A model generated the notes under the pieces. That model saw nothing but the letters and a program-made list of their open reading frames with translations, was not told the DNA's origin and did not search any database. Shown one piece after another: positions 8,146-16,768 of a stretch of 38,752 nt of DNA; position 1 is the first letter of the stretch, and every line of letters starts with the position of its first letter. Source of the DNA: Equadaptatus sp045601305. GTDB lineage: Bacteria > Synergistota > Synergistia > Synergistales > Synergistaceae. Location of the stretch: NCBI GenBank assembly GCA_045601305.1, contig JAZRZG010000197.1:1-38752 (forward strand). Direction: 5' to 3'. A program made the position numbers and the translations under genes.

Positions 8146-9176
8146 TTGTAACATTTTTAGCTTTTATGTTTGTGATAGGTATATGCGTGATTTCGCATGA
8201 AGGCGGGCATTTCCTTGCCGCGAAATGGAGAAACGTTTACGTGCATGAATTTTCATTCGGCATGGGTTTTCTGCTTGTTTCAAAGCAGCGCGGAGAAACA
8301 AAATATTCTGTGAGAGCTCTTCCTGTCGGAGGGTATGTAAAACTTGAAGGTGAAGATGAGGTAAATGACTGCAGCACGGAAATTCCGCGTGAACGAGCGC
8401 TGTATGCGAAAAAACCGTGGGAAAGGCTGCTGATACTTGCCGGAGGTATTTTTGTCAACCTTATGCTTGCCTGGCTGCTTTTCAGCGGATATCTTTTTGC
8501 CAACGGCACTTTTGACGTTCAGTCAGCGACTGTCGGAAATGTTATGTTAAATACGCCTGCTGCAGAAATTCAGCTTCGCAGCGGTGACATTGTTAAAAGT
8601 ATTAACGGTATTGAAATTAAAAAATGGGCAGATATAAGCAAAACTCTGCGTACCGCAAAAAAAGACGAGGTTGAACTTGTTTATCTGCGGAATACTGAAC
8701 TTTGCAAAATCAACACGCTGATTCCGTACAACAAAGAACACGGAGTGCGTCTGCTTGGTATTCAGCCGAAGAAAATTCGTTTTTCTCTTTTGCAGTCAAT
8801 GCGTGAGGCGCTGAAATATTCGTTTGTGCTGAGTTGTGACATCGTAAGGTCAATCGGCAGGATAATTTTAGGAAAGTCAAAGGATGATATATCAGGTCCC
8901 CTTGGAATAGCTGTTATGTCGGGAGAGGCAGCCAAACAGGGTTTTTGGACGTTCCTTATGTTTCTTGGTGTTATAAACCTTAATCTTGGACTTGTGAATT
9001 TACTGCCTTTTCCTGCGCTGGACGGCGGACGAATAGTGTTTACGCTTGCTGAAATGCTTACAGGCAGAAAAGTGTCGCCGCGTTTTGAAGCTGCGGTGCA
9101 CTATGCGGGTTTCATACTTCTGCTTTTGCTTGTCGTATATGTAACAGGACTTGATATAATAAGACTGATAAAATAA
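8142..9176 (+). CDS. rseP: Site-2 intramembrane metalloprotease RseP
   Basis: Zinc protease that cuts substrates inside the membrane, classically anti-sigma factors during envelope stress, and also leftover signal peptides. The HExxH motif is at residues 19-23 (HEGGH) within the first membrane segment. A PDZ domain covers roughly residues 120-200, and the second metal-ligand motif (LLPFPALDGGRI) is in the third membrane segment. At 344 residues it is the short single-PDZ form common outside the Enterobacteria. I see no anti-sigma factor gene in the window, so the regulated substrate is unknown. Confidence 0.94.
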   Translation: MIVTFLAFMFVIGICVISHEGGHFLAAKWRNVYVHEFSFGMGFLLVSKQRGETKYSVRALPVGGYVKLEGEDEVNDCSTEIPRERALYAKKPWERLLILAGGIFVNLMLAWLLFSGYLFANGTFDVQSATVGNVMLNTPAAEIQLRSGDIVKSINGIEIKKWADISKTLRTAKKDEVELVYLRNTELCKINTLIPYNKEHGVRLLGIQPKKIRFSLLQSMREALKYSFVLSCDIVRSIGRIILGKSKDDISGPLGIAVMSGEAAKQGFWTFLMFLGVINLNLGLVNLLPFPALDGGRIVFTLAEMLTGRKVSPRFEAAVHYAGFILLLLLVVYVTGLDIIRLIK

Positions 9177-9191
9177 TTTCGGGGTATGCTC

Positions 9192-10247
9192 ATGAGTACA
9201 AAAGTTGTTGATATTAACGGACTTAAAATAGGCGGAGGAAATCCTGTCAGAGTTGAAAGTATGCTCAAAACGCGGCTTTCAGACGTTGGTGCCTGTTTTG
9301 AAGAAACAGAGCGCCTGCGTGAGGCGGGCTGTGAACTTGCGAGGGCAGCGTTTCCGTCTATGGAAATTGCCGAAAATTTCCGCGAGCTCGTAAAACGTTC
9401 AAAACTGCGTTTAATGGCGGATATTCATTTTAACCACAAATTTGCCCTTTCAGCAATAGACTCAGGCTGTCCTTCTGTGAGAATCAACCCGGGCAACATG
9501 AACAGCGCAACAGCAGTGCCTGAGATAGTAAAAGCGGCAAAGGCAAACGGCACCGTCATAAGAATTGGCGCTAACGGAGGTTCGTTGAACAGCGGGCAGC
9601 TTGCGGCAGCAAACGGGGATCGCGCGCTTGCGCTTGTTTCTGCTGTTGAAGAGCAGATCAGACTGTTGCTTGACAACAATTTTGACAATATTATCATTTC
9701 TGCAAAATCAAGCAATGTTCAGGAAAATATCAGAGCAAACAATATTCTTGCCAGACGCTGGAATTTTCCGCAGCATATAGGAATTACAGAGGCTGGAGGC
9801 GGTATTTCAGGCGTTGTTAAAGGCTCTGTGGGAATTGGCGCAATGTTGTTGCAGGGAATTGGCGATACAATACGCGTCAGTCTTACAAACGATCCTGTTG
9901 AAGAAGTTAAAACAGGGTACTATATATTAAATGCGGCAGGCATACGCAAGCGCGGTTACAACCTCGTCAGCTGTCCGACCTGCGGACGACGCAGAATAGA
10001 CGTTATGAGCTTGTCTGAAAGAGTTCAGAGACTTTTGCCGAACGATTTGCCTGACGGCACAGATGTTGCTGTTATGGGCTGTGAAGTAAACGGTCCTCGT
10101 GAAGCGGCAAATGCTGACATTGGAATAGCAGGCACACCTTCAGGTTTTGTAATGTTTATACACGGAAAGACTTTTTGCAACGCAACGACAGAAGAATTTG
10201 AAAATAAACTTGCAGAGCTTGTAAAAGCATTTAAGGAGGAAAAATAA
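9192..10247 (+). CDS. ispG: 4-hydroxy-3-methylbut-2-enyl diphosphate synthase (IspG/GcpE)
   Basis: Penultimate MEP pathway step: an iron-sulfur enzyme making HMBPP from the cyclic diphosphate MEcPP. The C-terminal cluster ligands are visible in CPTCGRR and in VMGCEVNGPREA. The barrel carries ADIHFNHKFAL and VRINPGN. A GGGG at 9181-9184 is too close to ATG 9186 but well placed for ATG 9192, which I use (351 residues). This form lacks the large plant-type insert. Its stop abuts the ornithine carbamoyltransferase start. Confidence 0.95.
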   Translation: MSTKVVDINGLKIGGGNPVRVESMLKTRLSDVGACFEETERLREAGCELARAAFPSMEIAENFRELVKRSKLRLMADIHFNHKFALSAIDSGCPSVRINPGNMNSATAVPEIVKAAKANGTVIRIGANGGSLNSGQLAAANGDRALALVSAVEEQIRLLLDNNFDNIIISAKSSNVQENIRANNILARRWNFPQHIGITEAGGGISGVVKGSVGIGAMLLQGIGDTIRVSLTNDPVEEVKTGYYILNAAGIRKRGYNLVSCPTCGRRRIDVMSLSERVQRLLPNDLPDGTDVAVMGCEVNGPREAANADIGIAGTPSGFVMFIHGKTFCNATTEEFENKLAELVKAFKEEK

Positions 10248-11201
10248 ATGAAAGAACAGCTACGCGGACGCCATCTTCTTACCATGAAGCACCATACGCC
10301 GCAGGAAATTGAGTACCTCATTGACCTCGCAGCGGAGCTGAAACGCAAAAAGAAATCGGGCGAAAGAGGGCATGCCCTTGACGGAAAAAATATCGCTCTT
10401 ATTTTTGAAAAACCTTCGACGCGTACACGCTGCGCATTTACGGTTGCCACGATTGACGAAGGCGGACATTCCGAATATCTCGGCAGAAACGACATTCAGC
10501 TTGGACACAAGGAAGACGTTAAAGACACCGCGCGCGTGCTTGGCCGCATGTTTGACGGTATAGAGTTTCGCGGTTTCAGCCAGAAAACGGTGGAAGACCT
10601 TGCCAAATATTCGGGTGTTGCCGTGTGGAACGGTCTGACGGACGAATATCACCCGACGCAGATACTTGCGGATTTTCTGACGATTAAAGAAAATTTTGGA
10701 AAACTGAAAGACATTAAACTTGTGTTTATGGGCGACGGTCGTAACAATATGGCTAATTCGCTTATGATCGGTGCCGCAAAATGCGGGCTGCATTTCGTTG
10801 TCTGCGCGCCGAAAGAGCTTTGGACAGCTCCCGAACTTATAGAAGAATGCAGAAAAATTGCCGAAGAGGACAAAACAGGCGCGATTATAGAACTTATCGC
10901 AGACCCCAAAGAGGCGGTTAAGGACGCAGACGCAATATATACGGACGTCTGGGCTTCAATGGGTGAAGAAGCGCAGTATGAGGAACGCAAAAAGCTGCTT
11001 ACGCCGTATCAGGTCAATATGGAACTTATGAAAGCAACCGGCAAAAACAGCACGATATTCCTTCACTGTCTGCCTGCCGTTAAGGGCAGCGAAGTAACGG
11101 AAGATGTGCTTGAAGCTCCGTTCTCAAAAGTTTTTGATGAAGCAGAAAACCGTCTGCATTCGATTAAGGCAGTTATGGTCGCTTCAATTGGAAAATATTA
11201 A
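10248..11201 (+). CDS. argF: Ornithine carbamoyltransferase
   Basis: Interconverts ornithine plus carbamoyl phosphate and citrulline plus phosphate. The carbamoyl-phosphate loop STRTR is in EKPSTRTRCAF, followed by DEYHPTQILADF and the catalytic FLHCLPA cysteine motif near the C-terminus. The AAGGAGG site sits about 8 bases before the ATG. No other arginine gene is adjacent, so sequence alone cannot say whether it works anabolically (ArgF) or catabolically (ArcB, arginine deiminase route). It directly follows ispG with no gap, an unexpected partner for a MEP gene. Confidence 0.95.
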   Translation: MKEQLRGRHLLTMKHHTPQEIEYLIDLAAELKRKKKSGERGHALDGKNIALIFEKPSTRTRCAFTVATIDEGGHSEYLGRNDIQLGHKEDVKDTARVLGRMFDGIEFRGFSQKTVEDLAKYSGVAVWNGLTDEYHPTQILADFLTIKENFGKLKDIKLVFMGDGRNNMANSLMIGAAKCGLHFVVCAPKELWTAPELIEECRKIAEEDKTGAIIELIADPKEAVKDADAIYTDVWASMGEEAQYEERKKLLTPYQVNMELMKATGKNSTIFLHCLPAVKGSEVTEDVLEAPFSKVFDEAENRLHSIKAVMVASIGKY

Positions 11202-11226
11202 AAAAATAACTGCTTTATGGTAAAAT
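11198..11226 (+). promoter_or_regulatory. Candidate promoter for the yebC-ruvCAB block
   Basis: A TTAAAA at 11198-11203 and a TAAAAT at 11221-11226 are 17 bases apart, and TGG directly precedes the -10, giving an extended -10 form. It overlaps the argF stop codon. This is the only longer gap (about 200 bases) in the left half, so a new transcription unit beginning here is reasonable. Based on consensus matching only. Confidence 0.4.
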
Positions 11227-11261
11227 ATTTTAGTTAAATCGCAAGACGCGGAGTTGAGCGC

Positions 11262-11351
11262 ATGCTGCGAAAAAGGTACTTTGAAGACAACCAGAAACAT
11301 GCGAAGTCGTGGTCGGTAGAGCGCGCTTCGCTTCCTCCGAACCTGTACTGA
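11262..11351 (+). CDS. Possible 29-residue leader peptide upstream of yebC
   Basis: A short ORF starts at ATG 11262 with GGAG 8 bases upstream and ends at TGA 11349-11351. The peptide is basic and aromatic, beginning MLRKRYFEDNQKH. Its last codons lie inside a 7-base inverted repeat (11342-11348 with 11353-11359, CCTGTAC/GTACAGG). I do not recognise it. It could be a leader peptide, a structured 5' leader, or part of an intergenic repeat of this genome. The U-run needed for a terminator is missing. Confidence 0.25.
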   Translation: MLRKRYFEDNQKHAKSWSVERASLPPNLY

Positions 11352-11403
11352 CGTACAGGCTGTCTTTCTTGCTGAAAACAAATTCTAATATGAGGTGATA
11401 AAT

Positions 11404-12150
11404 ATGTCAGGACATTCACATTGGGCAGGTATCAAGCGTCGTAAAGAAGCACAGGACGCAAAAAGAGGAGTCGCGTTCCAGAAACTTATCAAAGACATTA
11501 TCGCTGCAGCACGCGAAGGCGGCGGTGACCCCAACGCAAATTTCCGTCTTAAAGTTGCCATAGACAGGGCGAAAGCTGGAAACGTCCCTGCAGACAACAT
11601 TGAACGCGGTATCAAAAGAGGTACAGGGGAACTTGGCGGTCCTATGGAAGAAATTTACTATGAAGGCTACGGTCCTGAGGGAGTTGCCGTTATAGTAGAT
11701 GCCATGACCGACAACCGCAACAGAACAGCGCCTGTCATGCGCTCGCTTTTCACAAAATGCGGCGGTCAGATCGGTGAAATGGGTTGTGTTGCGTGGAACT
11801 TTGACCGCAAGGGTGTTATACAGGTCATAGGCGAAGGTATTGACGAAGACGAACTCCTTATGGCAGTTCTTGACGCAGGCGGAGACGATATGTCAGCAGG
11901 CGATGAAGGCTTTGAAGTGACCTGTGAGCCGACAATGCTTGCAAAGGTCGCACAGGCGCTCAAAGACGCAGGCTACAACGTTGATTCGATGGAAATAAAC
12001 ATGATTCCGAAAAACACAGTTACAATAAACAACAAGGAAAAAGCGCAGAAAATGCTTTCACTTGTTGAGCGTTTTGAAGAAGAAGATGACGTTCAGGCTG
12101 TTTATGCCAACTTTGTAATTCCGGACGAAATTCTTGCCGAACTTGACTAA
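11404..12150 (+). CDS. yebC: YebC/PmpR (TACO1) family protein
   Basis: Widespread family of about 240-250 residues, described as a DNA-binding regulator in some bacteria and as a factor helping ribosomes through proline stretches or in mitochondrial translation. The hallmark N-terminus GHSHWAGIKRRKEAQDAKR is intact, as is GGPMEEIYYEGYGPEGVA. The GAGGTGAT at 11392-11399 sets the start at ATG 11404 (248 residues). The upstream ATG at 11395 lies inside the ribosome site and is rejected. Its location before ruvCAB is a common arrangement. Confidence 0.95.
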   Translation: MSGHSHWAGIKRRKEAQDAKRGVAFQKLIKDIIAAAREGGGDPNANFRLKVAIDRAKAGNVPADNIERGIKRGTGELGGPMEEIYYEGYGPEGVAVIVDAMTDNRNRTAPVMRSLFTKCGGQIGEMGCVAWNFDRKGVIQVIGEGIDEDELLMAVLDAGGDDMSAGDEGFEVTCEPTMLAKVAQALKDAGYNVDSMEINMIPKNTVTINNKEKAQKMLSLVERFEEEDDVQAVYANFVIPDEILAELD

Positions 12151-12664
12151 TTCAGCGAATAATGCGCGCAGAGCCCTGGGCATTGACCCGGGGCTTGGCA
12201 CATGCGGCTACGGCGTAATTTCGCAGTACGGCAGCAAACTTGTGTGCGATACCTACGGCGTTATCAAAACACCGACGAAAACTTCGATTACACAGCGTCT
12301 GAAATGTCTTTATGACGAGCTGCATATAATTCTCGACCAGTATAAGCCTAACGTTTTTGCAGTTGAAAAATTGTTTTTTGGAAGAAATGTCACAACGGCG
12401 GAAATGGTTTGGGAAGCGCGCGGAATTATTCTGCTCTATGCGTCAGAATTAGGGCTTGAGCCTTATGAACTTAAACCTGCTGACGTGAAAATGGCAGTAT
12501 GCGGCTACGGACTTGCCGAAAAAATACAGGTGCAGGGCATGGTTGCAAAAATTCTCGGGCTTTCGAAACGCCCGACGCCTGACGATGCCGCAGATGCTTT
12601 GGCGATAGCCATTGCCGGAATGACCGTTTCAAATTTTGACAACAGTATTCTGAGAGGGTTATAG
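12134..12664 (+). CDS. ruvC: Crossover junction endodeoxyribonuclease RuvC
   Basis: Cuts Holliday junctions in homologous recombination, acting with RuvAB. Acidic active-site residues are visible in GIDPG, in FAVEKLFFGRN and in PDDAADALAIAI. The start is uncertain: TTG at 12134 or TTG at 12143, both inside the 3' end of yebC and both with weak ribosome sites. No ATG is in frame before the GIDPG motif. Either start gives about 173-176 residues, as expected. Confidence 0.94.
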   Translation: MPNLTNSANNARRALGIDPGLGTCGYGVISQYGSKLVCDTYGVIKTPTKTSITQRLKCLYDELHIILDQYKPNVFAVEKLFFGRNVTTAEMVWEARGIILLYASELGLEPYELKPADVKMAVCGYGLAEKIQVQGMVAKILGLSKRPTPDDAADALAIAIAGMTVSNFDNSILRGL

Positions 12665-12665
12665 A

Positions 12666-13268
12666 ATGATAAGTTCACTTCGCGGAAAAGTGCTTTCCGT
12701 TACTGATGACAGCATAATACTTGACGTTTCCGGCTTTGGCATACAGGTTTATGCCTCAAAAGCGCTCATCGCAAACGCTGTTGCCGGAGAAGAACTCAGC
12801 TGCTCTGCTTATATGCAGATAAGCGATGCCGGCGTCAGCATGTTCGGCTTTGCCGATGAAACAGAAAAGGAACTTTTCCTTGAACTTGTGCAGGTTAAAA
12901 CAGTAGGCGGAAAACTTGCCATAACCGTTCTCAGACACAATAATCTCAACGATATAATTCAGGCGATTACAAGTGCCTCTCCACAACTGCTTTCAGCGCC
13001 GGGGCTCGGCGCAAAAAGGGCAGAGCGTATATGCTTTGAACTGAAAAACAAAATTGCGAAGAAATTTCCACAGGCGGGGGGAACATCTGTTTCCTTTGCC
13101 GCCGGCAGCTTTGACAGTTCTGTCATTGACGCGCTTGTCGGACTTGGTTTTTCACAGAGTGAAGCTGCGCGCGCGGTTGCTCTTTCAAAGGGTACAGCAG
13201 ACCCTGACAGGGAATGGACTGAATCTGATTTGCTTAGAAGTTCGCTCGGTCTGCTTCAGAGACGTTAA
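12666..13268 (+). CDS. ruvA: Holliday junction DNA helicase subunit RuvA
   Basis: Tetrameric junction-binding protein that loads the RuvB motor. The N-terminal OB-fold (MISSLRGKVLSV), the helix-hairpin-helix region with APGLGAKRAERICFELKNKI and the C-terminal RuvB-contact domain (VIDALVGLGFSQSEAARAV) are all present. The 200 residues match the family. It starts 1 base after ruvC and is followed by ruvB after 15 bases. Confidence 0.96.
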   Translation: MISSLRGKVLSVTDDSIILDVSGFGIQVYASKALIANAVAGEELSCSAYMQISDAGVSMFGFADETEKELFLELVQVKTVGGKLAITVLRHNNLNDIIQAITSASPQLLSAPGLGAKRAERICFELKNKIAKKFPQAGGTSVSFAAGSFDSSVIDALVGLGFSQSEAARAVALSKGTADPDREWTESDLLRSSLGLLQRR

Positions 13269-13283
13269 CGGAGGATTTGGACA

Positions 13284-14348
13284 ATGATGTACCCCGAACC
13301 CGATGAAAAATTTATGGAAAGAATGCGCTATGAGCCTGAGCAGGAACTTGATGTCCAGTCTCTGCGGCCGCTTGCGCTTGAAGAATTTGTAGGGCAGACT
13401 GAGCTTAAAGACAAACTGAGTATCTTTATGAGAGCTGCGCAGCAGCGCGAAGAACCGCTCGACCACGTGCTTTTTTACGGCCCTCCGGGATTGGGAAAAA
13501 CAACGTTGGCAGGAATTATTGCCAAGGAAATGAAGGGCAGTCTGCGTGTTACAACAGGTCCTGCGCTTGAACGTGCAGGGGATTTGGCTGCGCTTCTTTC
13601 AAATATTCAGCCCGGTGACGTGCTTTTTATAGACGAAATTCACAGAATGCCGCCGAATGTTGAAGAAATTTTATATCCTGCAATGGAAGACTTTTCGCTT
13701 TCTATAATTACGGGCAAAGGACCTCTTGCGCGCAGTATTTCACTTACACTGCCGCGTTTCACGCTAATAGGAGCCACAACACGGCTCGGTCTTCTCACCT
13801 CACCGCTCAGAGCGCGGTTTGGCATTTGCGAACAGCTGAAACTTTATATGCCGGAAGAACTTACCGCCATTGTAAAACGCGGCGCTTCTGTGCTTGGAAT
13901 TGGCATAGACGACGATGCGGCAGAAGAAGTAGGGCTTCGTTCACGCGGCACACCGCGCGTTGCGCTGCGGTTTTTAAGACGCGTCCGCGATGTTGCGGAA
14001 GTAAAAAACATGACTGTTATAGACCGTGCAACTGCGAATGAAGCTCTTAATATGCTTGGCGTTGACGCGGAGGGACTTGACGACAGCGACAGAAAATATC
14101 TGACGGCAGTTGTGGAACTGTTTGACGGAGGTCCTGTCGGCTTGTCAACACTGGCAGCCGCTTTGAACGAGGATATGCGGACAATAGAAGATATATATGA
14201 ACCGTATTTGATACAAAAAGGTCTTATAGAGCGTACACCGCGCGGCAGAAAGGCTGCAAAAGGCGCATGGGCATACCTCGGAAAGCCTGTGCCGTCAGAT
14301 TACGCCCAGTATCAGCAGACGCAGCTGCTTGCGCCAGACGGAGAATAA
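13284..14348 (+). CDS. ruvB: Holliday junction branch migration motor RuvB
   Basis: AAA+ ATPase that drives branch migration with RuvA. Walker A is at residues 66-73 (GPPGLGKT), Walker B is in FIDEIHRMPPNVEE, and the sensor/arginine-finger region contains GATTRLGLLTSPLRARFG. The C-terminal winged helix has EPYLIQKGLIERTPRGR. A CGGAGGA ribosome site precedes two adjacent ATGs (13284 and 13287), and either may be used. The 354 residues are slightly longer than usual because of a short acidic N-terminus. Its stop shares a base with the next start (TAATG). Confidence 0.97.
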   Translation: MMYPEPDEKFMERMRYEPEQELDVQSLRPLALEEFVGQTELKDKLSIFMRAAQQREEPLDHVLFYGPPGLGKTTLAGIIAKEMKGSLRVTTGPALERAGDLAALLSNIQPGDVLFIDEIHRMPPNVEEILYPAMEDFSLSIITGKGPLARSISLTLPRFTLIGATTRLGLLTSPLRARFGICEQLKLYMPEELTAIVKRGASVLGIGIDDDAAEEVGLRSRGTPRVALRFLRRVRDVAEVKNMTVIDRATANEALNMLGVDAEGLDDSDRKYLTAVVELFDGGPVGLSTLAAALNEDMRTIEDIYEPYLIQKGLIERTPRGRKAAKGAWAYLGKPVPSDYAQYQQTQLLAPDGE

Positions 14349-14569
14349 TGAATCAGCTTGGCAAAACACTGATATATTTCGGACTGCTTTTAATTGCCGC
14401 AGGCATTGTTCTTATGCTCGCCGGAAAATTTTTAATCCCGTTCGGCAAACTGCCCGGCGACATCAGCTATCACGGCAGGAGAGTCACAGTTTTTGCGCCG
14501 TTTGGCACAATGCTGATTGTGAGCATTGTGATTTCTTTAATTCTGCATTTCATTTCACGATTCAAATGA
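14348..14569 (+). CDS. DUF2905 family small membrane protein
   Basis: A 73-residue protein with two membrane helices (about residues 5-28 and 49-70) joined by the conserved loop LPGDISYHGRRVTVFAP-type motif that defines DUF2905. No function is known for the family. The ATG at 14348 overlaps the ruvB stop and has GGAG 5 bases before it. Its own stop overlaps the SpoIID-like start. A gene of this family next to ruvB is common in several phyla. Confidence 0.85.
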   Translation: MNQLGKTLIYFGLLLIAAGIVLMLAGKFLIPFGKLPGDISYHGRRVTVFAPFGTMLIVSIVISLILHFISRFK

Positions 14570-15696
14570 AAAAAGTTATTACAACCTTTGCAATAATATT
14601 TTTCCTTTGCACAGCCGCGTCTGCGCAGAATTTTGATGCAGGCTTTGAAGGATATATTCTCACCCACGTCAAAAAAGAAATGAGTCCGTCGTGGCATATT
14701 GAAGCGCTTAAGGCGCAGGCTGTACTTGCCCGCACCTTTGAGCTGAACGCCGGACACGGCAGTATGACTGCGCCGGCAGATTTTTCGTCTGATGACGCAC
14801 AGACAAGGGCAGTTGTGGAAACAGCGGGGCTTGTGCTGAAATACAACGGGCAGCCGGCAGCGGTTTTTTATCATGCCGACAGCGGAGGCTGTACGACGGG
14901 AAACGATGAAGTGTGGGGCGGGAAAGACCTGCCGTACCTTAAGGCGCTGCCCGACAAATACTTGGTTAATAATTCGCACGGCTTCTGGCAGAAAACTATG
15001 TCGCGGGCAGAGCTTGAAACTGTCTTGTCCGCACGGCAGATAAACGCGGGGCAGCTTTTGTCGTTTGAAAATATCAGGCGCGACGAAAGCGGACGCATAA
15101 TGTCAATGGATATAGTCGGAACTGACGGCAGAGTTAATATAAACGGCAATAAATTCAGAACTGCAGCAGGGCTTAAAAGTACACTTGTAAATTTCGGTGA
15201 AAGCGCGCCGCAGAAGACAGCGGTGAGAAAACCGGCTGTACCAACAGCGCGTCGTGTCTATTACATAGGCAGAAAGCGCGTGATTGACCGCAGCACCATG
15301 CCTGAAGACAAACAGAAAAGGCTTGACTGGTTTGCGGACAACAGACTCTTTACCGTTGACGAATATATGAAAATGCTTGCTGAGCCTGACAGAATTGATG
15401 ATTATATCGCTCTTGGAATGAAACGGCTTGACGCAGCGCAGAATGTAAAGGGGGAACGTGCGCCGCAGCAGCAAAGCAGCACGGTACAGAACGTAACACC
15501 GGTTATGGCCGCAAGCGAAAATACCGTTTACACCGCAGAATACAAAATAGCTGACACAATAACCTTTACAGGCAGAGGCTGGGGACATGGCGTAGGGCTT
15601 CCGCAGTGGCAGGCAAAGGCGATGGCTGACAACGGCTGGACGTATCAGCAGATACTTGAATATTATTTCCCCGGACTTGTATTGGAACATTACTGA
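14566..15696 (+). CDS. Exported SpoIID/LytB-type protein
   Basis: A 376-residue protein with a signal peptide (cleavage likely after ASA at residue 20). The SpoIID domain is recognisable by EALKAQAVLARTFEL (E46 corresponds to the catalytic Glu of the SpoIID transglycosylase), FYHADSGGCTTGNDEVWGG and GRGWGHGVGLPQWQAKAMA. SpoIID enzymes cut peptidoglycan strands stripped of stem peptides. About 110 residues (roughly 215-330, basic and Gln-rich) are inserted between the two halves of the domain. No sporulation gene is present, so a role in general cell-wall turnover is likely. The ATG at 14566 was chosen because it gives the signal peptide and overlaps the previous stop. Confidence 0.85.
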   Translation: MKKVITTFAIIFFLCTAASAQNFDAGFEGYILTHVKKEMSPSWHIEALKAQAVLARTFELNAGHGSMTAPADFSSDDAQTRAVVETAGLVLKYNGQPAAVFYHADSGGCTTGNDEVWGGKDLPYLKALPDKYLVNNSHGFWQKTMSRAELETVLSARQINAGQLLSFENIRRDESGRIMSMDIVGTDGRVNINGNKFRTAAGLKSTLVNFGESAPQKTAVRKPAVPTARRVYYIGRKRVIDRSTMPEDKQKRLDWFADNRLFTVDEYMKMLAEPDRIDDYIALGMKRLDAAQNVKGERAPQQQSSTVQNVTPVMAASENTVYTAEYKIADTITFTGRGWGHGVGLPQWQAKAMADNGWTYQQILEYYFPGLVLEHY

Positions 15697-16754
15697 TGAA
15701 CCCTGATTTTAACAAAACTTCAACCTTTGATTATCTCCTTGACGAAACACTGATAGCGCAAAATCCGGTGTCTCCGCGTGATTCCGCGCGGCTTATGGTG
15801 ATAAACAGAGTAACGGCAAAAATTGAACACAGAATTTTCCGCGACATCACGGATTACCTCAAGCCGGGCGATCTGCTTGTAATGAACGACACAAGAGTTC
15901 TTCCCGCGCGGCTTGAAGGCAGGAAGAACGGAGAAGGCGCGAAAGTCGAAATATTTTTCCTTTCTCCTGTGTCTGAAAATCAGAAAAAATGGACTGCGCT
16001 TGTAAGGCCCGGAAGAAAATTGCCGGAAGGCACAAAAGTCACGTTAAACGGGGGGGCTGTTGTTATAGTAGGCGAACGTCTTGAAGACGGACTGCGCTAT
16101 ATCAGTTTTTCAAACAATGACAATGCACTTGATGTTATACACAAAAACGGACATACGCCGCTTCCGCATTACATAACGCAAAGCACGGCGGATGATGAGG
16201 AGTACCAGACAGTTTACTCAAAACTTGAAAAAGAAAATTCTGTTGCCTCACCTACGGCTGGGCTGCATTTTACAAATAAACTGCTCGAAAAAATATACGC
16301 GTCGGGTGTTGAACATGCCTTTGTAACGCTTCAGGTGGGACTTGGTACATTTCGTCCCGTGAAAACAGACAACGTGGACGAACATATAATGCACTTTGAA
16401 CTTTGCGAATTACCGCCTGAAGCGGCGGAGAAAATCAACCGCGCAAAAGCTGAAGGCAGGCGTGTTATCGCAGTCGGCACAACAGTTGTGAGAACGCTTG
16501 AAAGCTTTGCCGAAAAATCGCCGGAACGCGGCAGAGTACAGTCGGGAATAATGAACTCTAATCTTTTCATCCGCCCCGGATTTGACTACAAAATAGTTGA
16601 CGCGCTCATTACAAACTTCCATCTTCCGAAAAGTACGCTGCTTATGCTTGTTGCGGCATTTGCAGGCTATGACACAGTTATGGCGGCTTACAAAGAAGCA
16701 ATGGAACAAAAATACAGAGTTTTCTCATTCGGAGACGCCACGATGTGGTACTAA
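15696..16754 (+). CDS. queA: tRNA preQ1(34) S-adenosylmethionine ribosyltransferase-isomerase
   Basis: Transfers and isomerises the ribosyl part of SAM onto preQ1 in the tRNA wobble position, giving epoxyqueuosine. Family motifs FDYLLDETLIAQNPVSPRD, GDLLVMNDTRVLPARL and ASPTAGLHFT are present in order, and FHLPKSTLLMLVAAFAG is near the end. The 352 residues are typical. The ATG overlaps the preceding stop by 1 base. The usual partner tgt is not in the window. Confidence 0.97.
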   Translation: MNPDFNKTSTFDYLLDETLIAQNPVSPRDSARLMVINRVTAKIEHRIFRDITDYLKPGDLLVMNDTRVLPARLEGRKNGEGAKVEIFFLSPVSENQKKWTALVRPGRKLPEGTKVTLNGGAVVIVGERLEDGLRYISFSNNDNALDVIHKNGHTPLPHYITQSTADDEEYQTVYSKLEKENSVASPTAGLHFTNKLLEKIYASGVEHAFVTLQVGLGTFRPVKTDNVDEHIMHFELCELPPEAAEKINRAKAEGRRVIAVGTTVVRTLESFAEKSPERGRVQSGIMNSNLFIRPGFDYKIVDALITNFHLPKSTLLMLVAAFAGYDTVMAAYKEAMEQKYRVFSFGDATMWY

Positions 16755-16768
16755 AAGGAGGTTCTGCG

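Noticed and set aside
14329..14565. N-terminal extension of the SpoIID-like gene back to 14329
   Set aside because: It would overlap the whole DUF2905 gene in another frame and would bury the clear signal peptide that starts at 14566.
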